From contig CAIUFU010000171.1 of assembly GCA_903898475.1 (NCBI GenBank), positions 1-8,046 of the forward strand: a stretch of DNA of 8,046 nt, written 5' to 3'. This stretch comes from an uncultured Alphaproteobacteria bacterium. Lineage in GTDB: Bacteria; Pseudomonadota; Alphaproteobacteria; Rickettsiales; UBA1997. Below are positions 1 through 5,867 of the stretch, in pieces; positions within the stretch are counted from its first letter, which is position 1, and each line of letters starts with the position of its first letter. The position numbers and the translations under genes are program-made. Under the pieces are notes generated by a model. That model made no database searches. It was not told where the DNA came from and worked only from the letters and a program-made list of their open reading frames with translations.

Positions 1-235
1 CCGTCTCGCCGCCTTTGACCTTGTCGCCGAGCTTGCAGTGGATTTTCGCGTTGAGCGGCAGATAAACATCCGCACGCGAACCGAATTGAATCAGGCTGAT
101 GCGTTCGCTGCGCGACAGGCCGGCGCCGTTGTCCACCAGCGGCGCGTCTTCCGTGCCGATACGCGCCTCCCACCATTTTTGCAACACGGCCCGCGATTGT
201 TCGGCCCGCGCTGTGCCACTGCCGCCCTCGCGCCC
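1..235 (-). pseudogene. Phosphatidylserine decarboxylase-like C-terminal fragment (GC-rich, 5'-truncated)
   Basis: The minus strand reads open through this stretch and contains ISLIQFGSRADVYLP followed by KIHCKLGDKVKGGET. This matches the C-terminal end of short-form phosphatidylserine decarboxylases (typically FGSRVDVYLP, then a G(D/Q)xVxAGET turn). These enzymes make phosphatidylethanolamine at the membrane and self-cleave at the Gly-Ser of this motif to form the pyruvoyl cofactor. The 3' end runs off the window at base 1. The residues before ISLIQFGSR match the family poorly, and the N-terminal half that should carry the other conserved blocks is missing, because the frame passes into an unrelated toxin gene at about 225-245. 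The stretch is much richer in GC than the rest of the window, so it probably comes from another genome. Identification rests on about 35 residues. Confidence 0.55.
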
Positions 236-559
236 CAGCCTACTTCTCATCCTAGCGTTTCCAAAAATCCTCATTTGTGACAGCATCACGCACTGCGTTT
301 CTTCTTTTAAAGTGACCTGATGGTAATATTTATTTTCTTTGATTTGGGTTGTTAAAGGCACTCCCAAAAATAAGTGATTGTTGAATTTTCTAATCACCAA
401 AACCGGCCGAGTAAAAAATTAATTTTTGCCGTTTTCCTCATGCCCCAGATTTAAACCAATGCTGCACCACCAAACCTCACGCTCTTTGAAAAAAAGCACC
501 TTCTCATTTTTGTCGAGTTCTTGTTTTAGCGAATTCCAGTTGTTGAAGTCTTTTTGCAT
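233..559 (-). pseudogene. PemK/MazF-family endoribonuclease toxin, broken by a nonsense codon and a lost 3' end
   Basis: Starting at the ATG at 557-559 the protein begins MQKDFNNWNSLKQEL and continues with KEREVWWCSIGLNLGHE and GKN. A TAA at 419-421 follows, and the same frame then goes on with RPVLVIRKFNNHLFLGVPL, KENKYYHQVTL and QCVMLSQMRIF. Both halves together follow the order of PemK/MazF-like mRNA interferases: E-(I/V)-W near the N-terminus, RPV(L/I)V, P-L-T and S-Q-(I/M)-R. Homologues usually carry Glu after GKN, so one base change (GAA to TAA) explains the stop without any frameshift. Similarity fades after MRSRLG (about 233-240), where GC-rich DNA begins, so the last part of the toxin is missing. 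An in-frame upstream ATG at 665-667 would add 36 residues, but that region holds hairpins and does not look like the family. No antitoxin gene is visible beside it. Confidence 0.78.
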
Positions 560-633
560 AGTTTGAGTTTGTTGGCGGTTGGTGAACCGGATGGTGTTTT
601 TGGTAACGATTTTTTCAGTAAGTTTCTTGGGGC

Positions 634-658
634 TGGACGGATTTTGTAACTCCGTCCA
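634..658. repeat. Perfect 8-bp inverted repeat (hairpin) downstream of proS
   Basis: TGGACGGA (634-641) and TCCGTCCA (651-658) are exact reverse complements around a 9-nt loop. The hairpin lies 46 nt past the proS stop on the proS strand, so it could affect transcript ending or stability. No U-tract follows on either strand, so it is not a standard intrinsic terminator. It sits inside the possible 36-residue N-terminal extension of the toxin reading frame, which favours the later toxin start. Confidence 0.5.
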
Positions 659-689
659 CATGCTCATTTTAACCCTGCGGAGGTGGTTA

Positions 690-721
690 TTAGCAAACTC
701 GTTTTAGAGAATTTTTGCTAA
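690..721 (-). repeat. Inverted repeat spanning the proS stop codon
   Basis: TTAGCAAA (690-697) and TTTGCTAA (714-721) are exact reverse complements separated by 16 nt, and they straddle the proS stop at 704-706. The stem is AT-rich and no T-run follows on the minus strand, so a terminator role is only possible. It may be a weak 3'-end hairpin of the proS message. Confidence 0.35.
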
Positions 722-1984
722 CTCAGAAATCTCAACTTCCTTCTTCTCCCCAGTTTTTCTGTCTTTTACTTCAACCTTTCCAGCCGCTGCAGACTTAGGG
801 CCGACGATGATTTGGGTTGGAATTCCGATTAAGTCGGCAATCGATAATTTTTGGCCTAAGCTGGCTTTGGTGTCGTCGTAGATTACTTCAATTCCGCGCT
901 CGGTTAGAGAGTTATAAATTTCTTCGCATACTTTGTCGCACAGTTCATCGCCCGATCTGACATTGATTAGAGCAACTTGGAAAGGGGCTAATTCAGAGGG
1001 CCAGATGATTCCATTGGCATCGTGATTTGCCTCAATTGCGGCAGCAACAACGCGTGATGCGCCGATTCCGTAAGAACCCATGTTTGGGTAAATTTTTTCG
1101 CCGGCTGGTCCCATTACGCTCGCCACTAAGGCTTTTGAATATTTCAAACCGAAGTTAAAAATGTGACCAACTTCAATGCCGCGTCTTGAGGCAAGCTGAT
1201 CGGCAGCAAGTGGACATTTTGTTTCAACGTGCATTTCATCCGCCATAGCGTACATACTTTGCATTTCTTCGATGTTGAAAGGTTTTGATTCATCTAGCTC
1301 ATCAAATTTTTTATCGTAGTAAATTGCGCTTTCACCAGTGTTAGCTAACACGTGAAATTCATGCGACAAATCGCCACCAATTGCACCAGTATCAGCTTTT
1401 ACCGCCATTGGCTTCAAGCCCATTCTGCGGAAAATTTTGAAGTAAGTCGCATACATCAAATTGTAAGTTTTTTTCGCCGCAGTTTCGTCAATGTCAAATG
1501 AGTAAGAATCTTTCATCAAAAATTCGCGACCGCGCATCAGGCCAAATCTTGGGCGAATTTCGTCGCGAAATTTCCAGTGAATTTGGTAAAAGTTTTTTGG
1601 TAAATCTTTGTAAGAAGTGACATTTTTGCGGAAGATATCGGTGATAACTTCTTCGTGAGTTGGGCCGTAAAGAATGTCGCGATCGTGGCGATCTTTAATG
1701 CGCAGCATTTCTTTGCCGTAGGCTTCGTAGCGGCCAGATTCAATCCACAATTCTGCTGGTTGAATAGTTGGCATCAAAACTTCTAGGGCGCCAGCTTTGT
1801 CCATTTCTTCTTTGATAATTTTTTCAACTTTGCGCAAAACTTTTAAGCCCAAAGGTAGCCAAGTGTATATACCTGAGGCGGTTTGGCGAATCATGCCGGC
1901 GCGCACCATTAGTTGGTGCGAGACTACTGTGGCATCAATTGGATTTTCTTTAAGAGTTGGTAAAAAATAATTGGAAAGTTTCAT
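704..1984 (-). CDS. proS: Proline-tRNA ligase, short alphaproteobacterial form
   Basis: This class II aminoacyl-tRNA synthetase joins proline to tRNA-Pro in the cytoplasm. At 426 residues it is the short form: E. coli ProS is about 570 because of an editing insertion between motifs 2 and 3, and here that region (about 225-265) is only a short linker. Visible elements in order are the motif 1 region with GIYTWLPLG (38-46), the GPTHEE loop (107-112), motif 2 FRDEIRPRFGLMRGREF (139-155), motif 3 GSYGIGASR (303-311), and a C-terminal anticodon-binding domain starting near FQVALINV (335) with DDTKASLGQKL (370-380). Without the editing domain, misformed Ala-tRNA-Pro would have to be cleared by a separate factor, and none is seen here. 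The ATG at 1982-1984 gives the standard N-terminus MKLSNYFLPT. No clear Shine-Dalgarno precedes it. The gene stands alone on its strand. Confidence 0.97.
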   Translation of the reverse strand: MKLSNYFLPTLKENPIDATVVSHQLMVRAGMIRQTASGIYTWLPLGLKVLRKVEKIIKEEMDKAGALEVLMPTIQPAELWIESGRYEAYGKEMLRIKDRHDRDILYGPTHEEVITDIFRKNVTSYKDLPKNFYQIHWKFRDEIRPRFGLMRGREFLMKDSYSFDIDETAAKKTYNLMYATYFKIFRRMGLKPMAVKADTGAIGGDLSHEFHVLANTGESAIYYDKKFDELDESKPFNIEEMQSMYAMADEMHVETKCPLAADQLASRRGIEVGHIFNFGLKYSKALVASVMGPAGEKIYPNMGSYGIGASRVVAAAIEANHDANGIIWPSELAPFQVALINVRSGDELCDKVCEEIYNSLTERGIEVIYDDTKASLGQKLSIADLIGIPTQIIVGPKSAAAGKVEVKDRKTGEKKEVEISELAKIL

Positions 1985-2005
1985 GATTTTTAAAAATTTT
2001 TGGTT

Positions 2006-2019
2006 GCAAATTTATTTGC
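2006..2019. promoter_or_regulatory. Palindrome upstream of proS
   Basis: GCAAAT-TT-ATTTGC is a perfect 6-bp inverted repeat with a 2-nt centre, 21 nt upstream of the proS start codon. Its size and position would suit a repressor or other dimeric protein site, or a small 5'-leader hairpin. It is short and AT-rich, so chance occurrence is quite possible. No consensus promoter could be assigned around it. Confidence 0.3.
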
Positions 2020-2104
2020 GAGTCAGGATGTTGCGCCTCCCTTTAATTCCAAGCAGAAAATGAATAGTCCAAAAACTACTTCACAGAATCAGTTTGTTGC
2101 CCAA

Positions 2105-2121
2105 TTGCTAGTTTCTAGCAA
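2105..2121. promoter_or_regulatory. Perfect 7-bp hairpin/palindrome in the divergent intergenic region
   Basis: TTGCTAG (2105-2111) and CTAGCAA (2115-2121) are exact reverse complements around a TTT centre. The site lies about 120 nt from the proS start and 100 nt from the start of the next gene. No U-tract follows on either strand, so it is not an intrinsic terminator. An operator-like site for the divergent promoters is one reading; chance is another. Confidence 0.35.
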
Positions 2122-2221
2122 AACCGTTGTTGCTGCCCGAATGCTTTGTTGTTGCTGTTGTTAGTTAGTTCTTCCCCTCTTTTTTAGCATTCTTCTTTTA
2201 GCGAATTTCCGGTTCCACACA

Positions 2222-2557
2222 ATGAAAATTATCAAACCAATTACGGCGCTGGCCATTGTGCTTTTTGCGCAAGCTAATGTTTTTTCTTACAACTTTTTTT
2301 CTCTCAAAAATTCTGAGATCAAGTTAGAAAAAGACGATAAAAAAATCGTAAAACAAAGCCCAAAAAAGCAGGCGATGGCTCGTCTTAGAGATACTAGCAA
2401 ATTAGTTGTTACCAAAATTTCCGTAGAAAATTCTCAACCAAGTTCTGAGATTTTTGTCAGTCCCGTCAATCTTTCCACGGTCTTTGCAGATGCTGCGCGA
2501 TTTGAGTTTAGTAAGTTTCGCCTAATGTTGTTTGGTTGTTGTCGCGCGGTCGTTTAA
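2222..2557 (+). CDS. Small exported protein of unknown function
   Basis: I do not recognise this 111-residue protein. The N-terminus MKIIKPITALAIVLFAQA has the form of a Sec signal peptide: Lys2 and Lys5, a hydrophobic core, and an AQA motif at 16-18 that could be the signal peptidase I site. The mature part starts with an aromatic stretch (YNFFSL), followed by a Lys-rich segment (about 35-58, including EKDDKKIVKQSPKKQ), a polar middle, and an odd C-terminus, LMLFGCCRAVV, with two adjacent cysteines. It reads away from proS and is followed by a structured stretch and a small lipoprotein gene on the same strand, so the two may be co-transcribed. No Shine-Dalgarno precedes the ATG. The signal peptide and absence of a better frame support a real gene, but homology was not recognised. 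Confidence 0.55.
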   Translation: MKIIKPITALAIVLFAQANVFSYNFFSLKNSEIKLEKDDKKIVKQSPKKQAMARLRDTSKLVVTKISVENSQPSSEIFVSPVNLSTVFADAARFEFSKFRLMLFGCCRAVV

Positions 2558-2618
2558 AGACTTCCTTTACCGCGCATCTAAAAAATATCGATCCCGCACC
2601 TAGATGCTTTAGCGGGGG
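2544..2618 (+). ncRNA. Overlapping inverted repeats with possible pseudoknot between two small genes
   Basis: Three exact complementary pairs overlap here. They are GCGCGGT (2544-2550) with ACCGCGC (2569-2575), GCATCTA (2574-2580) with TAGATGC (2601-2607), and CCCGC (2593-2597) with GCGGG (2612-2616). The second and third interleave in the order 5'A-5'B-3'A-3'B, which is the topology of an H-type pseudoknot. The first shares bases 2574-2575 with the second, so it competes slightly. The element starts inside the 3' end of the upstream gene and ends 45 nt before the lipoprotein ATG. It could be a 3' stabilising structure, a leader regulator or an uncharacterised RNA. No long U-tract follows, so it is not a simple terminator. 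Confidence 0.35.
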
Positions 2619-2663
2619 AAGCAGTTGTTCATTTTATCTGACGCTGGATCCACCCCAAATTTT

Positions 2664-2843
2664 ATGAAATATTTAATCATCTTACTCGCGCTAGCTTCGT
2701 GCTATAACCCAAGAATAATCGAAAGTAGAAATTGTATTTACCACAGTTGGAAAGACGGTAAAGCGCATTGCAATAGATACAGAACCGTTGCGGTTAATAA
2801 TAATCAGCGCCGCGTGCCGCCACCGCTTTACTATTATCGTTAG
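2664..2843 (+). CDS. Predicted small lipoprotein
   Basis: The 59-residue product begins MKYLIILLALASC, a lipoprotein signal peptide with lipobox L10-A11-S12-C13, so Cys13 would be lipidated and become the N-terminus after signal peptidase II cleavage. The mature part of about 47 residues has two more cysteines (in NCIYH and AHCNRY), basic residues, and a Pro/Tyr-rich end, PPPLYYYR. Family and function are not recognised. The frame is also open from a TTG at 2625, but the ATG at 2664 places the signal peptide exactly at the N-terminus and is preferred. No Shine-Dalgarno is apparent. Its TAG stop at 2841-2843 directly abuts the stop of the convergent hydrolase gene at 2844, so the two transcripts meet tail to tail. 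Confidence 0.6.
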   Translation: MKYLIILLALASCYNPRIIESRNCIYHSWKDGKAHCNRYRTVAVNNNQRRVPPPLYYYR

Positions 2844-3506
2844 TTACTTTGCCAGCTGCTTCTTGATGAAAGCTTGAGCCATGCGGATTCCGTGAATGTC
2901 GATGGAGTGATCGAGATGAGGAACCGCATGTGACTCGTAAGAAACATTTTTTTCTTCGAGAAGTTTTTTTGCTTCTAAGAAATTTTCAAAAGGCACAACA
3001 GAATCGGCTTCGCCGTGGATTAAACAGATGTCAGGTTTTGACAAAGTTTTTTGGCCTAGCATTTCTGGCAAAATTAATTTTCCAGAAAACGCACTAATGC
3101 CAGCTGGCTTTCTATCTTTGATAAATCCTTGATACATCGACATCATGGCGCCTTGTGAAAAGCCAACGATGAATAATTTATCGTCAGTTAAGTTGAAGCG
3201 GGCGAGTTGAGCATCGATAAAATTTGTTAGAATTTTATTAGAGCTTTTAATTTCGTCAGCAATTTCAGAGAGTCCTTTTCGATCGAATCCTCGGTAAAGT
3301 GAAAACCATTGAAAGGCATCAGGAAAGCCGCCTTCCCAAGGCTCAACGCCGTTAGGAGAAATGTAGTGTGCTTCAGGCAAAGCGTAGCGCAATTCGTGTG
3401 AAAGGTTAATTAAATTTTCGCCGTTAGAGCCGTAGCCGTGAAGGAAAATAACTAGATATTTTGGAGTTTTTGAGTCAGAATATTCGAAGAATTTTGAAGA
3501 TAACAT
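2844..3506 (-). CDS. Carboxylesterase/phospholipase family alpha/beta hydrolase
   Basis: This 220-residue protein belongs to the carboxylesterase/acyl-protein thioesterase-like family (Abhydrolase_2), small cytoplasmic serine hydrolases acting on short acyl esters or lysophospholipids. The N-terminal FLHGYGSNGENL (21-32) carries the oxyanion-hole HGxG. The nucleophile is Ser117 in the elbow GFSQG (115-119). The acid is probably Asp168 in HGEADSVVPF, and the base is His200 in HLDHSID. Length and motif order are as expected for the family, so the enzyme looks intact. The true substrate cannot be read from the sequence. It diverges from ccmA with only 39 bases between start codons, so the two promoters must overlap. 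The start gives a short, family-like N-terminus. Confidence 0.9.
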   Translation of the reverse strand: MLSSKFFEYSDSKTPKYLVIFLHGYGSNGENLINLSHELRYALPEAHYISPNGVEPWEGGFPDAFQWFSLYRGFDRKGLSEIADEIKSSNKILTNFIDAQLARFNLTDDKLFIVGFSQGAMMSMYQGFIKDRKPAGISAFSGKLILPEMLGQKTLSKPDICLIHGEADSVVPFENFLEAKKLLEEKNVSYESHAVPHLDHSIDIHGIRMAQAFIKKQLAK

Positions 3507-3545
3507 ACTTGTAATTAATCAGTAAAATCAGGGGTCTAGAGGCTA
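3507..3545. promoter_or_regulatory. Compact divergent promoter region, hydrolase/ccmA
   Basis: Only 39 bases separate the two diverging start codons, so any promoters must overlap here or lie within the opposing genes. An AGAGG at 3538-3542 lies three bases before the ccmA ATG and a GGGG at 3531-3534 lies eleven before it; either could serve as a weak ribosome binding site. No clear -35/-10 pair stands out. Confidence 0.45.
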
Positions 3546-4154
3546 ATGCTCACAATTGATAATCTTTCGCTCTTCAAAGATGACAAGAAAATTTTTGGTC
3601 CCGTCGGTTTTTCCGTAAGCATCAATTCAGCTTTGATTATCACCGGCAAAAACGGTTCAGGAAAAAGCAGTTTGCTAAAAATTCTCGCCGGAATTTCTAA
3701 AAGCACAGAAGGAAAAATTCTTTGGGGCGGAGAAGATGTCGAAAATTTTCGCGATGATTTTAACGGCGACAGCCAATTCTTGGGGCATAGAAATTTTCTA
3801 AAACCAGATCTAACTGTTGAAGAAAATTTAAAATTCTATTCGCGTTTAAATGGCACGGAGGCAGCGCTTGCCGCTGGTTTAAGCTTTTTTGGTCTAACAG
3901 ATTTAGCTAATAAAAAAGTAAAAACTCTTTCCGCCGGTTGGCAAAAACGCGTGATGCTGGCCAAGCTTTTATGCTGCCCGTCAACAGTGTGGTTTTTGGA
4001 TGAACCTTCAACAAATTTAGACAAAGTGGGCAAAGAAAAACTGCACGGCTTAATCAAAACCAGAATCAAAGAAGATGGTTTGGTGATTATTGCTACGCAC
4101 GACGAGGCCTTTTTTGACTTGGGCCCGAAGCTTAATTTGGAAGATTTTTCCTAA
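3546..4154 (+). CDS. ccmA: Heme exporter ATP-binding protein CcmA
   Basis: CcmA is the ATPase of the CcmAB(CD) complex, which works with CcmC and CcmE to release holo-CcmE during cytochrome c maturation at the inner membrane (System I). The 202 residues carry a complete ABC nucleotide-binding domain: Walker A GKNGSGKS (34-41), signature LSAGWQ (128-133), Walker B VWFLDE (148-153) and the H-loop His185 in ATHD. In place of a typical Q-loop it has FLGHRNFLKPDLTVEENLKF (78-97), and this GH...LT.xENL block is characteristic of CcmA rather than other small ABC ATPases. Length matches the family. The TAA stop overlaps the start of the downstream phosphatase gene (TAATG), which implies translational coupling. 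No ccmB or ccmC follows, unlike the usual ccm cluster, so the partner genes must be elsewhere. Confidence 0.9.
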   Translation: MLTIDNLSLFKDDKKIFGPVGFSVSINSALIITGKNGSGKSSLLKILAGISKSTEGKILWGGEDVENFRDDFNGDSQFLGHRNFLKPDLTVEENLKFYSRLNGTEAALAAGLSFFGLTDLANKKVKTLSAGWQKRVMLAKLLCCPSTVWFLDEPSTNLDKVGKEKLHGLIKTRIKEDGLVIIATHDEAFFDLGPKLNLEDFS

Positions 4155-4633
4155 TGAAAAAAATTCTTTTTGTTTGCACCGGAAATATTTGCCGTTCACC
4201 AACTGCTGAGGCAATAGCTCGGCATAAAAGCAGAGTTCTTGGTTTGGAAAAAGACTTCATTTTTGATTCAGCTGGAACCGATGGATATCACGTGGGCGAA
4301 TTTCCTGATTCAAGAAGCGTGGCCACTGGAAAAGCCCGGGGAATTTCTTTTGAAGGCATTTTTTCCAGAAAATTGCTGATGGATGATTTTGAAAAATTCG
4401 ATTTTTTAATGTGCATGGATCGTAGCCATTACAGCAAGCTGCTTCGCATGGCGCCTGAAATATCAAAAAACAAAGTGCAGTTATTTCTGCAATTCTGTGA
4501 AGCTGACAACAAGTGGCAAGATGAGGTGATTGATCCTTACTACAAAAGCTCTGGTGCCTTTGATGAGGTTTTTGATGTGATTGAATTGGCGTTGGACAAT
4601 ATGTTTCGTCTTACAGCCTCAACGGCAAAATAA
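4154..4633 (+). CDS. Low-molecular-weight protein-tyrosine phosphatase
   Basis: The 159-residue protein is a typical LMW-PTP, a cytoplasmic enzyme that removes phosphate from phosphotyrosine through a cysteinyl-phosphate intermediate. The phosphate loop C8-TGNIC-R14-S15 near the N-terminus matches the C(X)5R signature, with Cys8 as nucleophile and Arg14 binding phosphate. The general acid is Asp127 in DPYY (127-130), with the usual aromatic pair. The segment FDSAGTDGYHVGEFPDSRSV (37-56) matches the conserved SAGT...G..PD.R region. Some members act as arsenate reductases, but the DPYY acid loop and length favour a phosphatase. The ATG shares one base with the ccmA stop, so its translation is probably coupled to ccmA. 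Its physiological target cannot be inferred from this pairing. Confidence 0.93.
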   Translation: MKKILFVCTGNICRSPTAEAIARHKSRVLGLEKDFIFDSAGTDGYHVGEFPDSRSVATGKARGISFEGIFSRKLLMDDFEKFDFLMCMDRSHYSKLLRMAPEISKNKVQLFLQFCEADNKWQDEVIDPYYKSSGAFDEVFDVIELALDNMFRLTASTAK

Positions 4634-4644
4634 TTTTCAGATTT

Positions 4645-5841
4645 TTATCGTGAAATACTGTCGGAAGACCTAGAAGAGCTTGATTCAGGTTTAAAAACAG
4701 GTGGTGGAATTTCTGCTTCGTCGCTTCCATTTTTTATCGATTTATCCAGCTCATCTTCCTCCTCTTCTGCCGCTGGAACAACAGGCTGTGGTGGTTGTTC
4801 AGGATCGATTTCTTCAACAAATATATTTTGCGGAGTAACAGTTTGAGATCGTTTGATTTTTTCACCTGTTTCTCGCAAGGCTTTCACAAGAATTCGAACC
4901 GAATTGGCGGCAGTTGAACCAATCGCGAAATTTGAGGTATTAGCAATAACATTTTGCTGCAGAGATGCTGCGTCACTAGTTGGCAATGGTTGGTTATGCA
5001 CAGTGCCAACAAAGGCAAAAGAGATTGCCGCGCCAATTATAAAGTTTTTTATTTCTTCTGAATGTCCCCGATGTTTTGCCAAATCTCTGGTCAAAAATTC
5101 TCTCAAATTATTTTGTTCTTCTTCCGAAAAATCAGATAAAAATTCCGGACTAAATAATGGCTGTGAGTCGCTTATGCGTGCCGCACCTTGATACATTTTT
5201 TGCAAGGCAAATGCGGCAAGACATTTAGTAGCGGCAAATACTAGATATTTATCCTTGTCTGCAACCGGTGCTGTTTGAACAATTATTCCAGCTACTAGAA
5301 AAGGAAGTTCAGCAGCGTGCCGAAATGCTAAGTTTGTTAGTATGTTAGGTTTTGGGCTCATGATTTGAGATAAATCTCCGCCTTCAGCGCAAATTCTTTG
5401 CGCTTCTTCTAATTGAGCTTGAGTAAGGCTGCTAAGACTACCTCTAATACTTTCGGCGATGGATTCTTCCTTAAAGAATTTTCCCACGATCTGAGATCGA
5501 GTCTTTGAAAGCACGAATGACGCAATGCCAACGGCAGAAGCCCATAAGAATAGGTCGGTATTATCGTCAAATGCTTCTGACACACCACCGTATTTTTCTT
5601 TCTCATTACGAGCTAAAAATTCCTGACCCAGCGCAAAAGAAATTCCCATCAAAGAGGTTTTAGCAATGTTAAAGGCAGAGTCGATGGCGGCAAGTGTGTA
5701 GTGCTTTGAGGTGGTTGAGCTTTTTTGATCGAGATTGTCGGTGATTCCTTTGGTCTCTTCCTCGGTTAGCGTAATTCTTGGCGGAGCTTCAAATACCGTG
5801 GGATAAATTTGATGCAGGAAACCTTGAACATATCTTCTCAT
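4645..5841 (-). CDS. Unrecognised 398-residue protein with hydrophobic segments and acidic, Pro/Ser-rich tail
   Basis: I cannot assign a family. There is no N-terminal signal peptide; residues 1-50 are polar. Hydrophobic stretches lie at about 60-76, 97-112 (LFLWASAVGIASFVLS), 178-194 (ELPFLVAGIIVQTAPVA), 199-215 and 267-281 (FIIGAAISFAFVGTV). Some could cross the membrane, while others may be amphipathic helices. Between them are charged, Gln/Glu-rich helical segments (about 138-152 and 236-266). The C-terminus from about 338 is low-complexity: a Pro/Glu region with EEEEDELDK (359-367), a PPPVFKP run and a Ser-rich end. Such a tail is probably unstructured and could be a protein-binding arm. 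The gene lies 26 bases downstream of rlmJ on the same strand and is probably co-transcribed. It could be a lineage-specific inner-membrane or host-directed protein, but nothing seen here decides this. Confidence 0.75.
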   Translation of the reverse strand: MRRYVQGFLHQIYPTVFEAPPRITLTEEETKGITDNLDQKSSTTSKHYTLAAIDSAFNIAKTSLMGISFALGQEFLARNEKEKYGGVSEAFDDNTDLFLWASAVGIASFVLSKTRSQIVGKFFKEESIAESIRGSLSSLTQAQLEEAQRICAEGGDLSQIMSPKPNILTNLAFRHAAELPFLVAGIIVQTAPVADKDKYLVFAATKCLAAFALQKMYQGAARISDSQPLFSPEFLSDFSEEEQNNLREFLTRDLAKHRGHSEEIKNFIIGAAISFAFVGTVHNQPLPTSDAASLQQNVIANTSNFAIGSTAANSVRILVKALRETGEKIKRSQTVTPQNIFVEEIDPEQPPQPVVPAAEEEEDELDKSIKNGSDEAEIPPPVFKPESSSSRSSDSISR

Positions 5842-5867
5842 CGGAGCAATGATTGGGCGTTAAAGAA

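Larger units (their letters stand above)
1985..2221. other. Divergent intergenic region between proS and the small exported protein gene
   Basis: These 237 bases separate two diverging genes and must hold a promoter for at least one of them. I see two palindromes (2006-2019 and 2105-2121) and a stretch at about 2126-2169 rich in GTT/TTG triplets. There is no convincing -35/-10 pair, no RNA gene and no open frame with protein-like features. Confidence 0.5.

Noticed and set aside
38..320. Two open plus-strand frames in the GC-rich end
   Set aside because: They lie opposite the psd-like and toxin frames, and their translations are Arg/Ala-rich without any recognisable motif. The minus strand carries the real protein signals.
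1994..2006. 13-base sequence AAATTTTTGGTTG also found at 7571-7583, ahead of both proS and mlaE
   Set aside because: One shared AT-rich 13-mer in 8 kb is close to chance expectation, and its distance to the start codon differs (about 9 versus 1 base).
2625..2663. TTG start extending the small lipoprotein by 13 residues
   Set aside because: The ATG at 2664 puts the lipoprotein signal peptide exactly at the N-terminus; the extension would place polar residues before it.
4634..4644. Possible bidirectional terminator between the phosphatase gene and the convergent 398-residue gene
   Set aside because: Only 11 bases separate the stops and no inverted repeat is visible there.
4853..5191. 112-codon plus-strand frame inside the 398-residue gene
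   Set aside because: It is a shadow of the minus-strand gene, has no recognisable motif and sits wholly inside it.
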